A DNA stretch of 59,326 nt from Thermomonas hydrothermalis (GTDB taxonomy: Bacteria; Pseudomonadota; Gammaproteobacteria; Xanthomonadales; Xanthomonadaceae): assembly GCF_900129205.1 (NCBI RefSeq), contig NZ_FQUK01000014.1, positions 1 through 59,326 on the forward strand, written 5' to 3'. The position numbers and the translations under genes were made by a program. Positions 38,235 through 47,828 of this stretch are shown here, piece by piece. A model generated the notes under the pieces. The model did no database searches. It was not told where the DNA came from and saw only the letters and a program-made list of their open reading frames with translations. The first letter of the stretch is position 1, and each line of letters begins with the position of its first letter.

Positions 38235-39605
38235 TCACGTGTGTTTCTTCACCGGCCGCTGCCAGCCGTCCACGGTCTGCTGGCGGGCGCGGGCCACGGT
38301 GAGCTTGCCGGCCGGGGCGTCTTTGCTGATCACCGAACCGGCACCGATGGTGGCGCCCGCGCCGATGCTCACCGGCGCCACCAGCGCGCTGTTGGAGCCG
38401 ATGAAGGCGCCGTCGCCGATGGTGGTGGTGGATTTGTTCACCCCATCGTAGTTGCAGGTGATGGTGCCGGCACCGATGTTGACGCCCGATCCGATCACCG
38501 CATCGCCGAGGTAGGTCAGGTGGTTGGCCTTGCTGCCCTGGCCAAGGGTGGCGTTTTTGGTTTCCACGAAGTTGCCGATGTGCACGCCCTCGGCCAACAC
38601 CGTGCCGGGGCGCAGCCGGGCATACGGGCCGATCCGCACATCCGGGCCGCAGCGGGCGCCATCGATGTCGCAATGCGCAGCCACCTGGGTGCCGGGGCCG
38701 AGATGGGCATCGCGAATCCGGCAGAACGGGCCGATCCGGACACCATCCGCCAGCACCACCTCGCCCTCGAACACCACATCGACATCGATCTCGACATCAC
38801 GCCCGGTGCGCAGGGTGCCGCGCACATCGATGCGGGCAGGATCCATCAGCCGCACCCCGGCCTGACACAGCGCACGCGCCTGCCGGCGCTGGAAGGCGCG
38901 CTCGAGCTGGGCCAGCTGCCAGGGGTCGTTGGCACCTTCGGTTTCCAGCGCATCCGCGGCCAGCACCACGGCCGCAGCGGTGCCCTCGCGTGCGGCGGCG
39001 GCGAACACGTCGGTCAGGTAGTACTCGCCCTGGGCGTTATCGTTGCGTAGTGCTTCCAGCCAGCGGCGCAGGTGGCCGGCGGCGGCAGCGATCACGCCGG
39101 TATTGACCAGCCGGATGCGGCGCTGCGCCTCGTCGGCGTCCTTGTGTTCGACGATCGCGGCCACGTTGCCCTGGGCATCCCGCACGATGCGGCCATAGCC
39201 GGTCGGATCGTCCGGCTCGGCGGCCAGCACCGCCAGCGGGCCTGGCGCCTGCAGCAGCGGCCGTAGGGTCGTCGGGGTAAGCAGCGGCACATCGCCGTAC
39301 AGCACCAGCACGCGTGCCTGATCCGGCAACAGCGGCATGGCCTGCTGCACCGCATGCCCGGTGCCCAGCTGCTGCGTTTGCGCCACCCAGGACAAATCGG
39401 TCTGCCCGGCAAACGCCGCCTGCACCTGTGCCCCCCCGTGGCCATGCACCACGTGGATCTTCGCCGGCGCCAGCGCGCGGGCACAGTCGATCACGTGCGC
39501 CAGCATCGGTTTGCCAGCGATCTTGTGCAGCACCTTCGGGATGGCCGATTGCATCCGCTTGCCCTCGCCAGCGGCGAGGATGACCACATGCAGCGGTGCG
39601 TCCAT
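38235..39605 (-). CDS. glmU: Bifunctional GlcNAc-1-P uridyltransferase / glucosamine-1-P acetyltransferase
   Basis: 456 residues. The N-terminal nucleotidyltransferase starts [29 protein letters not shown] with the signature loop; the C-terminal left-handed beta-helix has hexapeptide repeats ([37 protein letters not shown]). It produces UDP-GlcNAc. It begins 30 bp after the second glycosyltransferase gene, so it may be cotranscribed with the type II secretion operon as well as with glmS. Confidence 0.98.
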   Translation of the reverse strand: MDAPLHVVILAAGEGKRMQSAIPKVLHKIAGKPMLAHVIDCARALAPAKIHVVHGHGGAQVQAAFAGQTDLSWVAQTQQLGTGHAVQQAMPLLPDQARVLVLYGDVPLLTPTTLRPLLQAPGPLAVLAAEPDDPTGYGRIVRDAQGNVAAIVEHKDADEAQRRIRLVNTGVIAAAAGHLRRWLEALRNDNAQGEYYLTDVFAAAAREGTAAAVVLAADALETEGANDPWQLAQLERAFQRRQARALCQAGVRLMDPARIDVRGTLRTGRDVEIDVDVVFEGEVVLADGVRIGPFCRIRDAHLGPGTQVAAHCDIDGARCGPDVRIGPYARLRPGTVLAEGVHIGNFVETKNATLGQGSKANHLTYLGDAVIGSGVNIGAGTITCNYDGVNKSTTTIGDGAFIGSNSALVAPVSIGAGATIGAGSVISKDAPAGKLTVARARQQTVDGWQRPVKKHT

Positions 39606-39635
39606 GCATGACTCCTTCGTTGACCTGCGTGGATT

Positions 39636-40520
39636 CTAGCCGGCAGGGGATGGTGCCGTCCGGCGCCCCGGTCGCGACAGCATGGCCAGCGGGAAATGCA
39701 GCCACACGGCAACCCATACCAGCCCGCGCTGCCAGCACCGGCGCTGTGCGGCTTCGTAACGGCAGAAGTAACGCCACAGCCCGCGATGCTTGTGCCACTC
39801 CACGAACAGGCGGCGGCCACGCGAGGAAATGCCGCGCAGATGCACCACCCGGACATCGTTGGCGCAGGCCACGGTGGCCCCAACCTGACGCACGCGTCGG
39901 CACAGGTCGAGGTCTTCCACATGCAGGCGGTAGCCGGGGTCGAACCCACCGACCTGGGCAAACAGCACCCGCGGCAGCAGCAGCAAGGCTCCGGAGACTG
40001 CCGGCACCGGCTGCAGCGGGGTGTGCTCCGCCACCGGCAGGCCGAGCGCGCTCCGGCGCGGGTCGCACAGCATGGCCCAGAACACCGGATCGGCGCGGCG
40101 GGCCGCTGGGTCGCGCATGCCGGCCTCGTCGATCAGATCGGCCCCGACCAGGGCGCCACCCAAGGCCTGGGCGTGACCGCGCAGCCGCACCAGGGTGTCG
40201 GGTTCAAGGAAGCAATCCGGATTGACGAACGCCAGCCACGGCAAGCGGCAGTCAGCAGCGCCCTGATTGCAGGCCGCCGCAAACCCGGGGTTGTCGGGGT
40301 TGGCGATGAAGCGCACACGCGCATCGGCCAGCGCGTGGCGCTGCACGATGGCCAACGTGTCGTCGCTCGAGGCGTTGTCCACCACACGGATCTGACCGAC
40401 GCCCTCGGCGGCGCGCAGGCGCTGCAGGCACTCGTCGATGGTCTCCTCGCTGGCGTGGGTCACCACCACCACGGCGATGTCCGCGCCCGGGTTTGGGTGT
40501 GCAACGGCTCGATCCATCAC
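39636..40520 (-). CDS. Family 2 glycosyltransferase (rhamnosyltransferase-like, WbbL type)
   Basis: 294 residues of GT-A fold. It has IAVVVVTHASEETIDECLQRL, VDNASSDDT, NPDNPGFAAACNQGA and the FVNPDCFLEP (DxD-equivalent) motif, then GGFDPGYRLHVEDLDLCRR, the ED acceptor-side pattern typical of WbbL-like transferases. A hydrophobic segment near residue 265 may give membrane contact. It overlaps the upstream transferase by 4 nt and lies 30 bp before glmU. Donor and acceptor cannot be read from the sequence. Confidence 0.88.
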   Translation of the reverse strand: MMDRAVAHPNPGADIAVVVVTHASEETIDECLQRLRAAEGVGQIRVVDNASSDDTLAIVQRHALADARVRFIANPDNPGFAAACNQGAADCRLPWLAFVNPDCFLEPDTLVRLRGHAQALGGALVGADLIDEAGMRDPAARRADPVFWAMLCDPRRSALGLPVAEHTPLQPVPAVSGALLLLPRVLFAQVGGFDPGYRLHVEDLDLCRRVRQVGATVACANDVRVVHLRGISSRGRRLFVEWHKHRGLWRYFCRYEAAQRRCWQRGLVWVAVWLHFPLAMLSRPGRRTAPSPAG

Positions 40521-41368
40521 AATGCTGCAAACAGATCCGGTTGCAGGGTGACGCCCGATTCCTCCGCCAGCGCGTCATGCAGGCGCTGGCGCCAGGCGTG
40601 CAGCGGGTCGTCCATCAGCAGCCGGGCGATCCCGGCGTGCCACCCCGGCCAGCGCGCCCGCAGGCGCTCGGCATCCTCATCACGCAATGCGCTTTCGCGT
40701 TCACGCAACACGAACGCCTGCGGGCACAGCACATTGCGCCCGCCCAGCCCGGCCAGCCGGCACGACAGATCGATCAGCGCCGCCGGCCAGGATTGGAAGC
40801 TGGCCGCATCCACGCCGCCGGCCTGACGGCAGGCCTGCCCGCGCAGCAGCACCGCATGTGCCACCGCCACCGGCACATCCACCGCCACCGCCGGCAGGCG
40901 GGCGCAGGCGCGGGCCAGCCGTTCCGGCGGCTCGGCGAGCGGCACCACCTCGCCCATGCGCGGCCAGGCCAGGCCCTCACCGGCATTGCTCCAGGGGGTG
41001 ACCGTGGCGATGGCCGGGTCGGACGCCAGACAGGCCGCCATCCGCTCCAGCCAGCCGGGCGTGGGGTGGGCATCCGCAGCCAGGACCACGACGTCCTGCT
41101 CGGCGCAGGCCGCAAGCGCCTGGGCGATGTGGGCCGCTTCGCCCAGTGGGGCGCGCCGACGGGTGTGCTCGGCGCACAGCCGGGTCGTGCTCAGCCACCG
41201 CTGCAGAATGGCCTGCCCGCGTGGGCCGGTCTGGGCATCATCGGCCAGCCATACCCGCGTGCCGGGCGGGGTGGCGGCGTCCAGTGCGGCCAGGCTGGCG
41301 TCCAGCACCTCCTCATCGGCACCCAGCGGTACCAGCACGATCGGCAGGGCGGCGCCGCTGCGGCTCAT
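40517..41368 (-). CDS. GT-A-fold glycosyltransferase-like protein (divergent family 2)
   Basis: 283 residues. A nucleotide-sugar-binding half is suggested by PIVLVPLGADEEVLDASLAAL, VWLADDAQTGPRGQAI and DVVVLAADAHPTPGWLERM (acidic DxD-like), with SNAGEGLAWP further on. Similarity to GT2 enzymes is evident but weaker than for its neighbour, and the catalytic-base region is less clear. It overlaps xpsD upstream and the WbbL-like gene downstream by 4 nt each, so all three are translationally coupled. Confidence 0.72.
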   Translation of the reverse strand: MSRSGAALPIVLVPLGADEEVLDASLAALDAATPPGTRVWLADDAQTGPRGQAILQRWLSTTRLCAEHTRRRAPLGEAAHIAQALAACAEQDVVVLAADAHPTPGWLERMAACLASDPAIATVTPWSNAGEGLAWPRMGEVVPLAEPPERLARACARLPAVAVDVPVAVAHAVLLRGQACRQAGGVDAASFQSWPAALIDLSCRLAGLGGRNVLCPQAFVLRERESALRDEDAERLRARWPGWHAGIARLLMDDPLHAWRQRLHDALAEESGVTLQPDLFAAL

Positions 41369-43548
41369 TTTTTCTGCGGCGCGTAGATCGGCTCCAGCCC
41401 GCGGAAGCGACGACCGTATTCGTCGGTGAGATCGCGCGCCTGCTGCGGGTTGCGCACCACGGTGGGGGTGATCAGCACCACCAGTTCGTCGCGGGTCTTC
41501 TGGCTGCCCTGCTGACCGAACAGGCTGCCCAGCACCGGAATCCGGCTCAGCCCCGGCACACCGGTGGCGCTGCGGCTGCTGCCGTCACTGATCAGCCCGG
41601 CCAGGACGATGGTCTCGCCGCTGGGCGCCACCGCAGTGGTGCTGACCTTGCTGGTGTCGATGCGGACATTGCCGTTGACGTCGGCCACACCGGTGGGCTT
41701 GCTGACTTCCTGCACGATGTCGAGAAACACCATGCCGTCGCGGGTGATGCGCGGGCGCACCTTGAGGATGATGCCGGTGTCGAGGTACTGCACCTGGCTG
41801 TAGGTGCCGTTGGCGCCACCGTTGCTCGGATTGAAGCTGACCGACGCCACCGGGATGCGCTGGCCGACATTGAGGATGGCTTCCTTGTTGTTCTGGGTGA
41901 ACACGCTGGGCGAAGACAGCGTGCGCACATCGGTGACGTTGTCCAGCGCCTGCACGATGGCCGCCGCGCTGCTGCCCAGGAAGGTCCAGCTGAGCAGGTT
42001 GCCGCCCCCGCCGGCCTGCGGGCTCAGACTCCCGGCATGGGTGCCCCAGCTGTGCCGCCCGGTCGGGAACGGCAACCCCTGCGCCGGCAGGGCATTCTCG
42101 AAATACCAGCTCACGCCGTACTGCAGGGCGCCCTTGAGCGCGACGCTGAGCACCTGCGCTTCGATCTGCACCTGCATCGGCATCACATCCAGCCGCTCGA
42201 TCACCTCGCGGATCGATTTCCATTGCGCGGCACTGGCTCGCACCAGCAGCGAGTTGGTGTCCTCCACCGCCGACACCCCGACCTCGCCACCGCCAACGCG
42301 CAGGGTGACCCGACCATTGCCGGCCCGCGCCTGCGGCAGCGGGGCACCGGCGCCCAGACCAGTCTGACCGGTGTCGCCGGTCGCAGCAGTGCGGTCGTCG
42401 CCGCTGCGCAGGTCGGTGGCCTGCACGCCCGGCATCAGCGCAGCCGCCTCGCCACGGCCCCCCTCGCCGCCACCAAACACCTCGGCCAGCCGGTCGGCCA
42501 GGTCACGCGCCTTGATGTACTTCAGTTCGTAGGAATACAGCCGGTTGTCACCGCTGCCGCCCTCGATGCGGTCGATCCACTGGCGGATCTCGTCCAGATA
42601 GCTGGCCTGCGGGGTGATCACCATCACCGCGTTGGTCGATTCCAGCGGCATGAAGCGGAACATCCCCGCCACCGGGGTCTTGCCCTGCTCGCCGAACACC
42701 CGCTCCAGATCCTGCACCACGTCCACCGCGCGTCCGCTCTGCAACGGGAACACCCCGACCGACATGCTGGACATCCAGTCCACATCGAATACCTGGATGG
42801 TGCGCAGGTAGTTTTCCAGCTCGCTGCGGCTGCCCGCCACGGTGATCAGGTTGCGCGCACCGTCCACGCTGACGATGGCGCCGGGCCGGGCATAGGGCTT
42901 GAGGATCTTTTCCATCTCGGCGGCGGCGATGTAACGCAACGGCACCACCCGCGATTCGAAGCCGCGAGCCAGCGCCGGCGACGCGGTGCGCGGCACCACC
43001 CCGCCCTGCAACGCCTGATCGGCCGGCACGATGTTGTAGCGGCCGTCGCTATAGACCATGCGCGCGCCGTTCTGCGCCAGCACCTGCTCCAGCAACGCCA
43101 GCGCCCCGGCCGGCCCGACCGGGCGCGCCGTGGCCACGGTGACCGTGCCCTGCACGCCGGGCGCGATGGTGTAGCTCTGGCCAAGCATGTCGCCCAGGAT
43201 CGCCTTGACCACCGCCTGCAACGATTCGCCTTCGAAGTTGAAGCTGGCTTGGCCGCTGCTGGCCAGTGCCGGCGGCGGGGCGCTGGCGGCCTTCCGGTCG
43301 ATAACCTCACCGCTGCCGCGCCGGATCACCGGCTGCGGGCCGCCCGCCTCCAGTTCCTGCATGACCTGCTGATGCAGCGTCTGCACCTGCTGCGCCTGAC
43401 CCTCCGCGGTCTGGGCGGCATGCCGGATCTGCGGTTGTGGAACGCCGGCGCAGGCGACCAGCAGGCTGGCCAATACGCCAACCAAAACGCAGCGTGGGGA
43501 GAAAGCGCGGAAACGACGGGTCATGGGCATGGTCTGCATGGTGTTCAT
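41365..43548 (-). CDS. xpsD: Type II secretion outer-membrane secretin XpsD
   Basis: 727 residues. It starts with a lipoprotein signal (LVGVLASLLVACAG, Cys about 34), consistent with the known fatty-acylation of Xanthomonas XpsD. N0 and N1-N3 domains follow (FNFEGESLQAVVKAILGDML; ALLEQVLAQNGARMVY; AAEMEKILKPYARPG), then the secretin C-domain (QVLSVALKGALQYGVSWYF; VLAGLISDGSSRSATGVPGLSRIPVLGSLF). It forms the outer-membrane export pore. It overlaps xpsN by 4 nt upstream and a glycosyltransferase by 4 nt downstream. Confidence 0.96.
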   Translation of the reverse strand: MNTMQTMPMTRRFRAFSPRCVLVGVLASLLVACAGVPQPQIRHAAQTAEGQAQQVQTLHQQVMQELEAGGPQPVIRRGSGEVIDRKAASAPPPALASSGQASFNFEGESLQAVVKAILGDMLGQSYTIAPGVQGTVTVATARPVGPAGALALLEQVLAQNGARMVYSDGRYNIVPADQALQGGVVPRTASPALARGFESRVVPLRYIAAAEMEKILKPYARPGAIVSVDGARNLITVAGSRSELENYLRTIQVFDVDWMSSMSVGVFPLQSGRAVDVVQDLERVFGEQGKTPVAGMFRFMPLESTNAVMVITPQASYLDEIRQWIDRIEGGSGDNRLYSYELKYIKARDLADRLAEVFGGGEGGRGEAAALMPGVQATDLRSGDDRTAATGDTGQTGLGAGAPLPQARAGNGRVTLRVGGGEVGVSAVEDTNSLLVRASAAQWKSIREVIERLDVMPMQVQIEAQVLSVALKGALQYGVSWYFENALPAQGLPFPTGRHSWGTHAGSLSPQAGGGGNLLSWTFLGSSAAAIVQALDNVTDVRTLSSPSVFTQNNKEAILNVGQRIPVASVSFNPSNGGANGTYSQVQYLDTGIILKVRPRITRDGMVFLDIVQEVSKPTGVADVNGNVRIDTSKVSTTAVAPSGETIVLAGLISDGSSRSATGVPGLSRIPVLGSLFGQQGSQKTRDELVVLITPTVVRNPQQARDLTDEYGRRFRGLEPIYAPQKK

Positions 43549-44258
43549 TTGCCAGGGCCGGAGAGCGGCTTGGCGGGGGCATCCGCGGAGGGGGTGGCGG
43601 TTTCCTGCAACTGTGCACGGCGGGCCTCAATGCGCCGGCGCAACTCGTCGAGCGCAGCAGAGTCACCGGTCGCGCCGCCGTCATTCGTTGCCGATGCTGG
43701 TTCCTCCGGCTTGGTCAGCCCCGGCGGCGGTGCCGGTGCACCGAATACGCGCAGATCCAGCGTGACCTGCCCGCTCGGGCTGTCGAACACGGCGCGCCGC
43801 GGCTGCACGCTGAGTAGCCGCCAGCCGGGGGCGCCATCCGGTGTGGCGCCTTCACGCACACGCTGCGCCTCACCGCCGTTGGCGGGCTGCACGATCGCCA
43901 GCCGAACCTGCGGGCTGATCACCACCCCGGTCAGCACGAAATCGACACGGCTGCCGCTGCCGGCGTCCTCCTCGCTGCCGACACTCGCGATAAACGCACG
44001 CGGTCGGCGGTCTTCGGTGAACAGTGGCCGCGCGGCCGCCTCGGCGTACTGCCCGAGTGGGCCGATCCGATCAGGCGCCGGCGGCAGTGGGGCCGGCAAT
44101 GGCCCTGGCGGCTGCGGCACCGCCTCGGCAAGGCGACCGCCCATCCCAGCCAGTGCCGCCAGCCAAAGCAGCAGCGCCCAGCCGCAGACAGCGGCGAGCA
44201 GCCAGGTGGTCAGACCGGCATGGGCCAGGCGCTGGCGCAGCGACGGTTCAGAGATCAC
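43545..44258 (-). CDS. xpsN: Type II secretion protein XpsN (GspC-like role)
   Basis: 237 residues. Short cytoplasmic part, one transmembrane helix (about 14-36), a Pro-rich linker, and a periplasmic HR-like domain (AAARPLFTEDRRP, FVLTGVVISPQVRLAIVQ). In Xanthomonas XpsN links XpsL/XpsM to the secretin, the part GspC plays elsewhere. The start is GTG 44258, with GGAGG five bases upstream; it overlaps xpsM by 11 nt. Open frame further upstream runs antisense-like through xpsM and is ignored. C-terminal Ala/Pro tail in place of a PDZ domain. Confidence 0.88.
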   Translation of the reverse strand: MISEPSLRQRLAHAGLTTWLLAAVCGWALLLWLAALAGMGGRLAEAVPQPPGPLPAPLPPAPDRIGPLGQYAEAAARPLFTEDRRPRAFIASVGSEEDAGSGSRVDFVLTGVVISPQVRLAIVQPANGGEAQRVREGATPDGAPGWRLLSVQPRRAVFDSPSGQVTLDLRVFGAPAPPPGLTKPEEPASATNDGGATGDSAALDELRRRIEARRAQLQETATPSADAPAKPLSGPGK

Positions 44259-44865
44259 CGGCACCTCCCGTCTGCGGCCGCAGGTAGCCGTACAGGTTGA
44301 AACTGACGTCCAGCCCGCCTTCCTGCGGCTGGGCGCTGCCCGGCACCGCGAAATAACGCTGTGCCGTGATGTTGAGCGCATCCACGAACAGGTACGGCCG
44401 CGACGATTCCAGCGCATGCAGCACCGCCAGCGTCTCGGCATTGCCACAACGCAGCCGCACCTGCACCACCACCTTGCGGTAGCGCCCGCCGGGCGTGGCA
44501 TCATCCAGTGGCGTGCGGTTGACCAGCGCGCATCCGCGGCCACCAGGGCTGGCTTGCGCCACCACCGTCTCCAGTTGCTGCACCAACGCCGCCGTTGCCA
44601 GCTCGGCGCTGGGTTCGGGCAGAAACTCCGCGCCGCCGCCATGCGCGTCCAGCTCGGCCAGGCGACGTTCCACCTGTGGCCGCTGCAAAAGCAGGCCGCG
44701 CAGGCGGGCATCACGCGCCTGCAGGCGGTCGATGCGGGCGTCGATTTCACGCAAAGGGGTGCCGAACATGGCCCAGAGCAGGGCCAACCCCAGCCCCAGC
44801 AGGGCCAGCAGCAACGCCAGCGCCAGCCAGCGGTCGCGAACGGACGGGGGCGAAACCGCGCTCAT
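44248..44865 (-). CDS. xpsM: Type II secretion inner-membrane protein XpsM (GspM)
   Basis: 205 residues: one N-terminal transmembrane helix (about 12-33), a coiled coil (LREIDARIDRLQARDARLRGL) and a ferredoxin-like periplasmic domain. Sequence conservation in this family is low; the identification rests on topology, length and position between xpsL (4-nt overlap) and xpsN (11-nt overlap). It stabilises XpsL in the inner-membrane platform. Confidence 0.9.
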   Translation of the reverse strand: MSAVSPPSVRDRWLALALLLALLGLGLALLWAMFGTPLREIDARIDRLQARDARLRGLLLQRPQVERRLAELDAHGGGAEFLPEPSAELATAALVQQLETVVAQASPGGRGCALVNRTPLDDATPGGRYRKVVVQVRLRCGNAETLAVLHALESSRPYLFVDALNITAQRYFAVPGSAQPQEGGLDVSFNLYGYLRPQTGGAGDL

Positions 44866-45983
44866 CGTCCGTCTCCTGCTTCCGTGGCGGGTGCGCTACG
44901 CAACTGCGCGACCAGGGTGAAACGATCCATGCGCGTGCGCGGATCCTGCTGCAAGGCGCCGCTCAAGGCCGGGGCGCGCCACTGCGGCGCACCTTCCAGC
45001 TTGCCCACCAGCGCGGCCGCCTGATTGGACAGCCCGATCAGGGTCAGCTGATCACCGTCGATGGCGAGCTTCTCCAAAAAGGTGCCATCGGGTAGCCGCT
45101 GCGCCAGCGCATCCATCACTTCCACCGCCGACGGCCGACCGTTGCGCTGCGCGCGCAGCCAGGCGCCGCCTTCCACCGCATCCAGCAGGCGCTGACGCTG
45201 CTCGGCCACCTGCCGGGCCTGCGCCGCCCGGGCGGTCATCTGCGCCTGCAACGCCGCGGCGGCGGCGCGACGGTTGTCCACCACCTGCTGCAGACCGGCC
45301 AGCAGCGCCAGCACCGCCAGCGCCGCCAGCCCCAGCGACCACAGCCAGTCGCGATTGCGGGCGCGGTAGCGCCGCGCCGGCGTCAGCACGTTCACGCCCA
45401 GCAGCTGGCCCTGGGCATCCAGCAGATCCACCCCGGCCAACCGGTCGATCAGCCCGCCCAGGCCGGCGCTGGCCGCCTGGAACTGGCGCAGCGGCAGCAC
45501 CACCAGCTCCACCTGCAACTGTCCATCGTCGCGGGTGCCGAGCAGGCGGCCGTCGTAAAGCACCTCCTCGGCAGCGAACGGGGTCTGGCGTTCGATCTCG
45601 AATGCCAGCACCTCACGCAGCCGCTCACGTGCCGCAGCCGGCAGCAGCAGTGGCCGGCGCAGGCCGAGACTCGCCGGCAGCAGCAACCAGCGCGGCCAGT
45701 CGGCCACATCCTGGCGCAGTACCCGGCGCAGGGGATCGTCCATGGGCGGCAACGGCAGCGGCAGCTCCGCCAGCAGGCGGGCAGGACCGGCCTGCACCGC
45801 CAGCACGCGCAGCACATCGCCCTGCAGTTGCAGTTGCAGGCGCGCCTGCCCGCACAGGGTGGTGCGCAGCCGCGCCGGCAGCCAGGCCGCCAGCCCCGCG
45901 CCCCACCAGGCCAGGGCGCGACGGATGGCGGCACCGGCACGCTGCCACAGCGCATCGGCCATGTTCGGCACGCTCACTGCCAT
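44862..45983 (-). CDS. xpsL: Type II secretion inner-membrane protein XpsL (GspL)
   Basis: 373 residues. A cytoplasmic actin-like/PilM-like domain (about 1-230, LAFEIERQTPFAAEEVLYDGRLLG) is followed by one transmembrane helix (about 231-252) and a periplasmic PilN-like region with coiled coil (LQAQMTARAAQARQVAEQRQRLLDA). It recruits ATPase XpsE to the membrane. Start at ATG 45983 with AGGAGG seven bases upstream; it overlaps xpsK by 10 nt. Confidence 0.92.
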   Translation of the reverse strand: MAVSVPNMADALWQRAGAAIRRALAWWGAGLAAWLPARLRTTLCGQARLQLQLQGDVLRVLAVQAGPARLLAELPLPLPPMDDPLRRVLRQDVADWPRWLLLPASLGLRRPLLLPAAARERLREVLAFEIERQTPFAAEEVLYDGRLLGTRDDGQLQVELVVLPLRQFQAASAGLGGLIDRLAGVDLLDAQGQLLGVNVLTPARRYRARNRDWLWSLGLAALAVLALLAGLQQVVDNRRAAAAALQAQMTARAAQARQVAEQRQRLLDAVEGGAWLRAQRNGRPSAVEVMDALAQRLPDGTFLEKLAIDGDQLTLIGLSNQAAALVGKLEGAPQWRAPALSGALQQDPRTRMDRFTLVAQLRSAPATEAGDGR

Positions 45984-46798
45984 TCCCCGTCCTCCTGCCA
46001 GTGCAGTGGCGTGTATGTCGACCCCGGCAAACCGTTTCCCCCCAAGCGTATGACCAGCCGCAGATGGGCGCGGCGACCATCGGTCAGCCGCACCTGGCTG
46101 TCGATACTATACGTGCCGCTGCCCGTCAGCACTGCCTGCGCGGCCGGGGCAGCGGGAAGATCCGGCAACCCCAGAACGCGCCGCACCAGCGAATCGGCCA
46201 CCCGCGCATCCGGCAGCGCCTGCCCGGAATACACGGTCAGATGCGGCGCCGCCCGGGCATACAGCGCCGGCGTCATACCCAGCACCTGCTGCAACTCCGA
46301 CACCTGCTCGAACGGCGCATCCTTGGCGCCCCAGGCCAGGCCGGCGGCGGCATAGTCGGCATCCTCGCCACCACCGCCGGGCTGGGTGAGGCTGTCAGGA
46401 TCGCGATAATCCACCACCGCGCCGGCAAGCCGGGCCGCGCGCCCGGGCGGTTCCCCCAAGGCCACGAAGAAATCGCGCAGCAGGGTCACCGAGGCGGCAT
46501 TGAGGTCGATCAAGCCGGTGACGTCGCGTACCGAGACCTCGACCGGCACACCGGACAGCTGCACTCGCTGACGCCGCCCATCGACCGGCCAGCGCCGCGC
46601 CGGGTCAGGATCGAGCAGACGCCAGACGACATACTCAACCCCAGCCCGGGCGCTCTGCCGGGCCTGCAGTGCCCGCGCCAGACCATGCCCCTGCAGGGAT
46701 TCGATGCGTGCGTTCAGCGCATAGCCGCCCACCAGCGCCGCCAGCAGCAGCACGATCCACAGCACCAGCAGCAGCGCCGCTCCGCGCATCCTTGTCAT
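45974..46798 (-). CDS. xpsK: Type II secretion minor pseudopilin XpsK (GspK)
   Basis: 274 residues. The start at ATG 46798 gives MTRMRGAALLLVLWIVLLLAAL, the GspK-type prepilin leader, which as usual lacks the Glu at +5 of other pilins. The large globular domain (DLNAASVTLLRDFF, DYRDPDSLTQPGGG EDADY, FEQVSELQQVLGM) is typical. It caps the pseudopilus tip with XpsI and XpsJ. It overlaps xpsJ by 4 nt. Confidence 0.93.
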   Translation of the reverse strand: MTRMRGAALLLVLWIVLLLAALVGGYALNARIESLQGHGLARALQARQSARAGVEYVVWRLLDPDPARRWPVDGRRQRVQLSGVPVEVSVRDVTGLIDLNAASVTLLRDFFVALGEPPGRAARLAGAVVDYRDPDSLTQPGGGGEDADYAAAGLAWGAKDAPFEQVSELQQVLGMTPALYARAAPHLTVYSGQALPDARVADSLVRRVLGLPDLPAAPAAQAVLTGSGTYSIDSQVRLTDGRRAHLRLVIRLGGNGLPGSTYTPLHWQEDGEWQ

Positions 46799-47415
46799 GG
46801 CTGGCCACCCCCCTCTGACCCCGCCAGCGGCAGCGTGACGATCAGCGGCGGCCACGCCCCTTGCGCATCACGGATGCGGATCCTGACCTGTCGCGGCAAT
46901 ACATCAGGCTGTGGCCAACGCGCCGACCATGGCGTCCAGCGCCCCTGCGCATCGAGTCCACGATAGGCCAGCTCGAACTGACGCAGCCCCTGCACCAGCG
47001 GCTCCGGTGCCGCCAGGGGCGCCTGCGTCGACAACGATTGCAAGGTCAGGAGCAAGGCTTTGTCGCCCTCCGGGCCATCCTGCACCTTGAGCACATGTAC
47101 CTGTGGCCCGCCGCGTTCGAGATAGGCGGGCACCTCGGCCACGAAACGCACTGCATCGGCAGTGCCGGCAAACCGCACCGACCGCCCGGTGTCCGGGTCC
47201 AGTGCGAACACCATCGGCAAGGCAGCACCGATCCGGCTGCGCAAAAAGCCGGACACCGCGCGCACCCGTTCGTTGCGTGCCGCCAGCAACTCGCCGCGCG
47301 TCACCGTCGCCCCGGCCGAGCGCAGCACGGCAAACGCCAGCGCCAGCGCCGCCGCCAGCAGGCTGGTGGCCAGCAGCACTTCCATCAGGCTGAACCCCTG
47401 CGCCGTCCGTCTCAT
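46795..47415 (-). CDS. xpsJ: Type II secretion minor pseudopilin XpsJ (GspJ)
   Basis: 206 residues. Prepilin leader MRRTAQG cut before FSLMEVLLATSLLAAAL, with Glu at +5 for XpsO-type processing. The C-terminal beta-rich domain is typical for GspJ size. Part of the tip complex. The ATG 47415 overlaps the xpsI stop by 4 nt, which settles the start against longer readings. Confidence 0.92.
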   Translation of the reverse strand: MRRTAQGFSLMEVLLATSLLAAALALAFAVLRSAGATVTRGELLAARNERVRAVSGFLRSRIGAALPMVFALDPDTGRSVRFAGTADAVRFVAEVPAYLERGGPQVHVLKVQDGPEGDKALLLTLQSLSTQAPLAAPEPLVQGLRQFELAYRGLDAQGRWTPWSARWPQPDVLPRQVRIRIRDAQGAWPPLIVTLPLAGSEGGGQP

Positions 47416-47828
47416 GGCACCGCCTCGGCATCCGGCAACGCCAGCCGCAGGGTTTCCACATGCAACTGTTGCGACGGCCCGCCGTCGCCCCAGTCCAGAT
47501 CCAGCCGCACCCGCCACAACCGCGCCGCGCGCGGATCGGCCGCCGCCGCGGCGGCGGCCGGCGGCCAGGGCTGGATCTGCATCTGCCAGCGGTAGCGGCC
47601 GTCTGCCGACACGCCCTGGTGGCGACCGACCTGCAACGGCCACTCGGCGTATTCGGCCAGCAGTGACTGCGCATACAGCGCCGCCGTGCCGGCATCGCCG
47701 CCCTGACGCAGCTGACGGCTGGCACCGGACAGAGTGCCCAGCAGCAGGGTCAAGCCGAGCGCCAGCAGGGCAAATGCCAGCAGCAGCTCGATCAGGGTAA
47801 AGCCGGCCGCCCGCCTGCGTGCGCTCAT
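47412..47828 (-). CDS. xpsI: Type II secretion minor pseudopilin XpsI (GspI)
   Basis: 138 residues. Leader MSARRRAAG cut before FTLIELLLAFALLALGL, Glu at +5. A small globular domain rich in W and Q follows, with an Ala run (PPAAAAAAADP). It nucleates the XpsI-J-K tip. It overlaps xpsH and xpsJ by 4 nt each. Confidence 0.92.
   Translation of the reverse strand: MSARRRAAGFTLIELLLAFALLALGLTLLLGTLSGASRQLRQGGDAGTAALYAQSLLAEYAEWPLQVGRHQGVSADGRYRWQMQIQPWPPAAAAAAADPRAARLWRVRLDLDWGDGGPSQQLHVETLRLALPDAEAVP

Noticed and set aside
36109..38451. A 780-codon plus-strand frame opposite glmS
   Set aside because: Antisense of a canonical glmS; no plausible protein features.
44259..44750. Upstream extension of the xpsN frame
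   Set aside because: It overlaps xpsM in another frame and lacks a signal or membrane segment; GTG 44258 with GGAGG fits the operon spacing.
41146..45024. A 1292-codon open frame on the plus strand
   Set aside because: It lies antisense across xpsD, xpsN and xpsM, is rich in His/Arg/Gln/Gly and has no recognisable domain; it is a frame shadow of high-GC genes.
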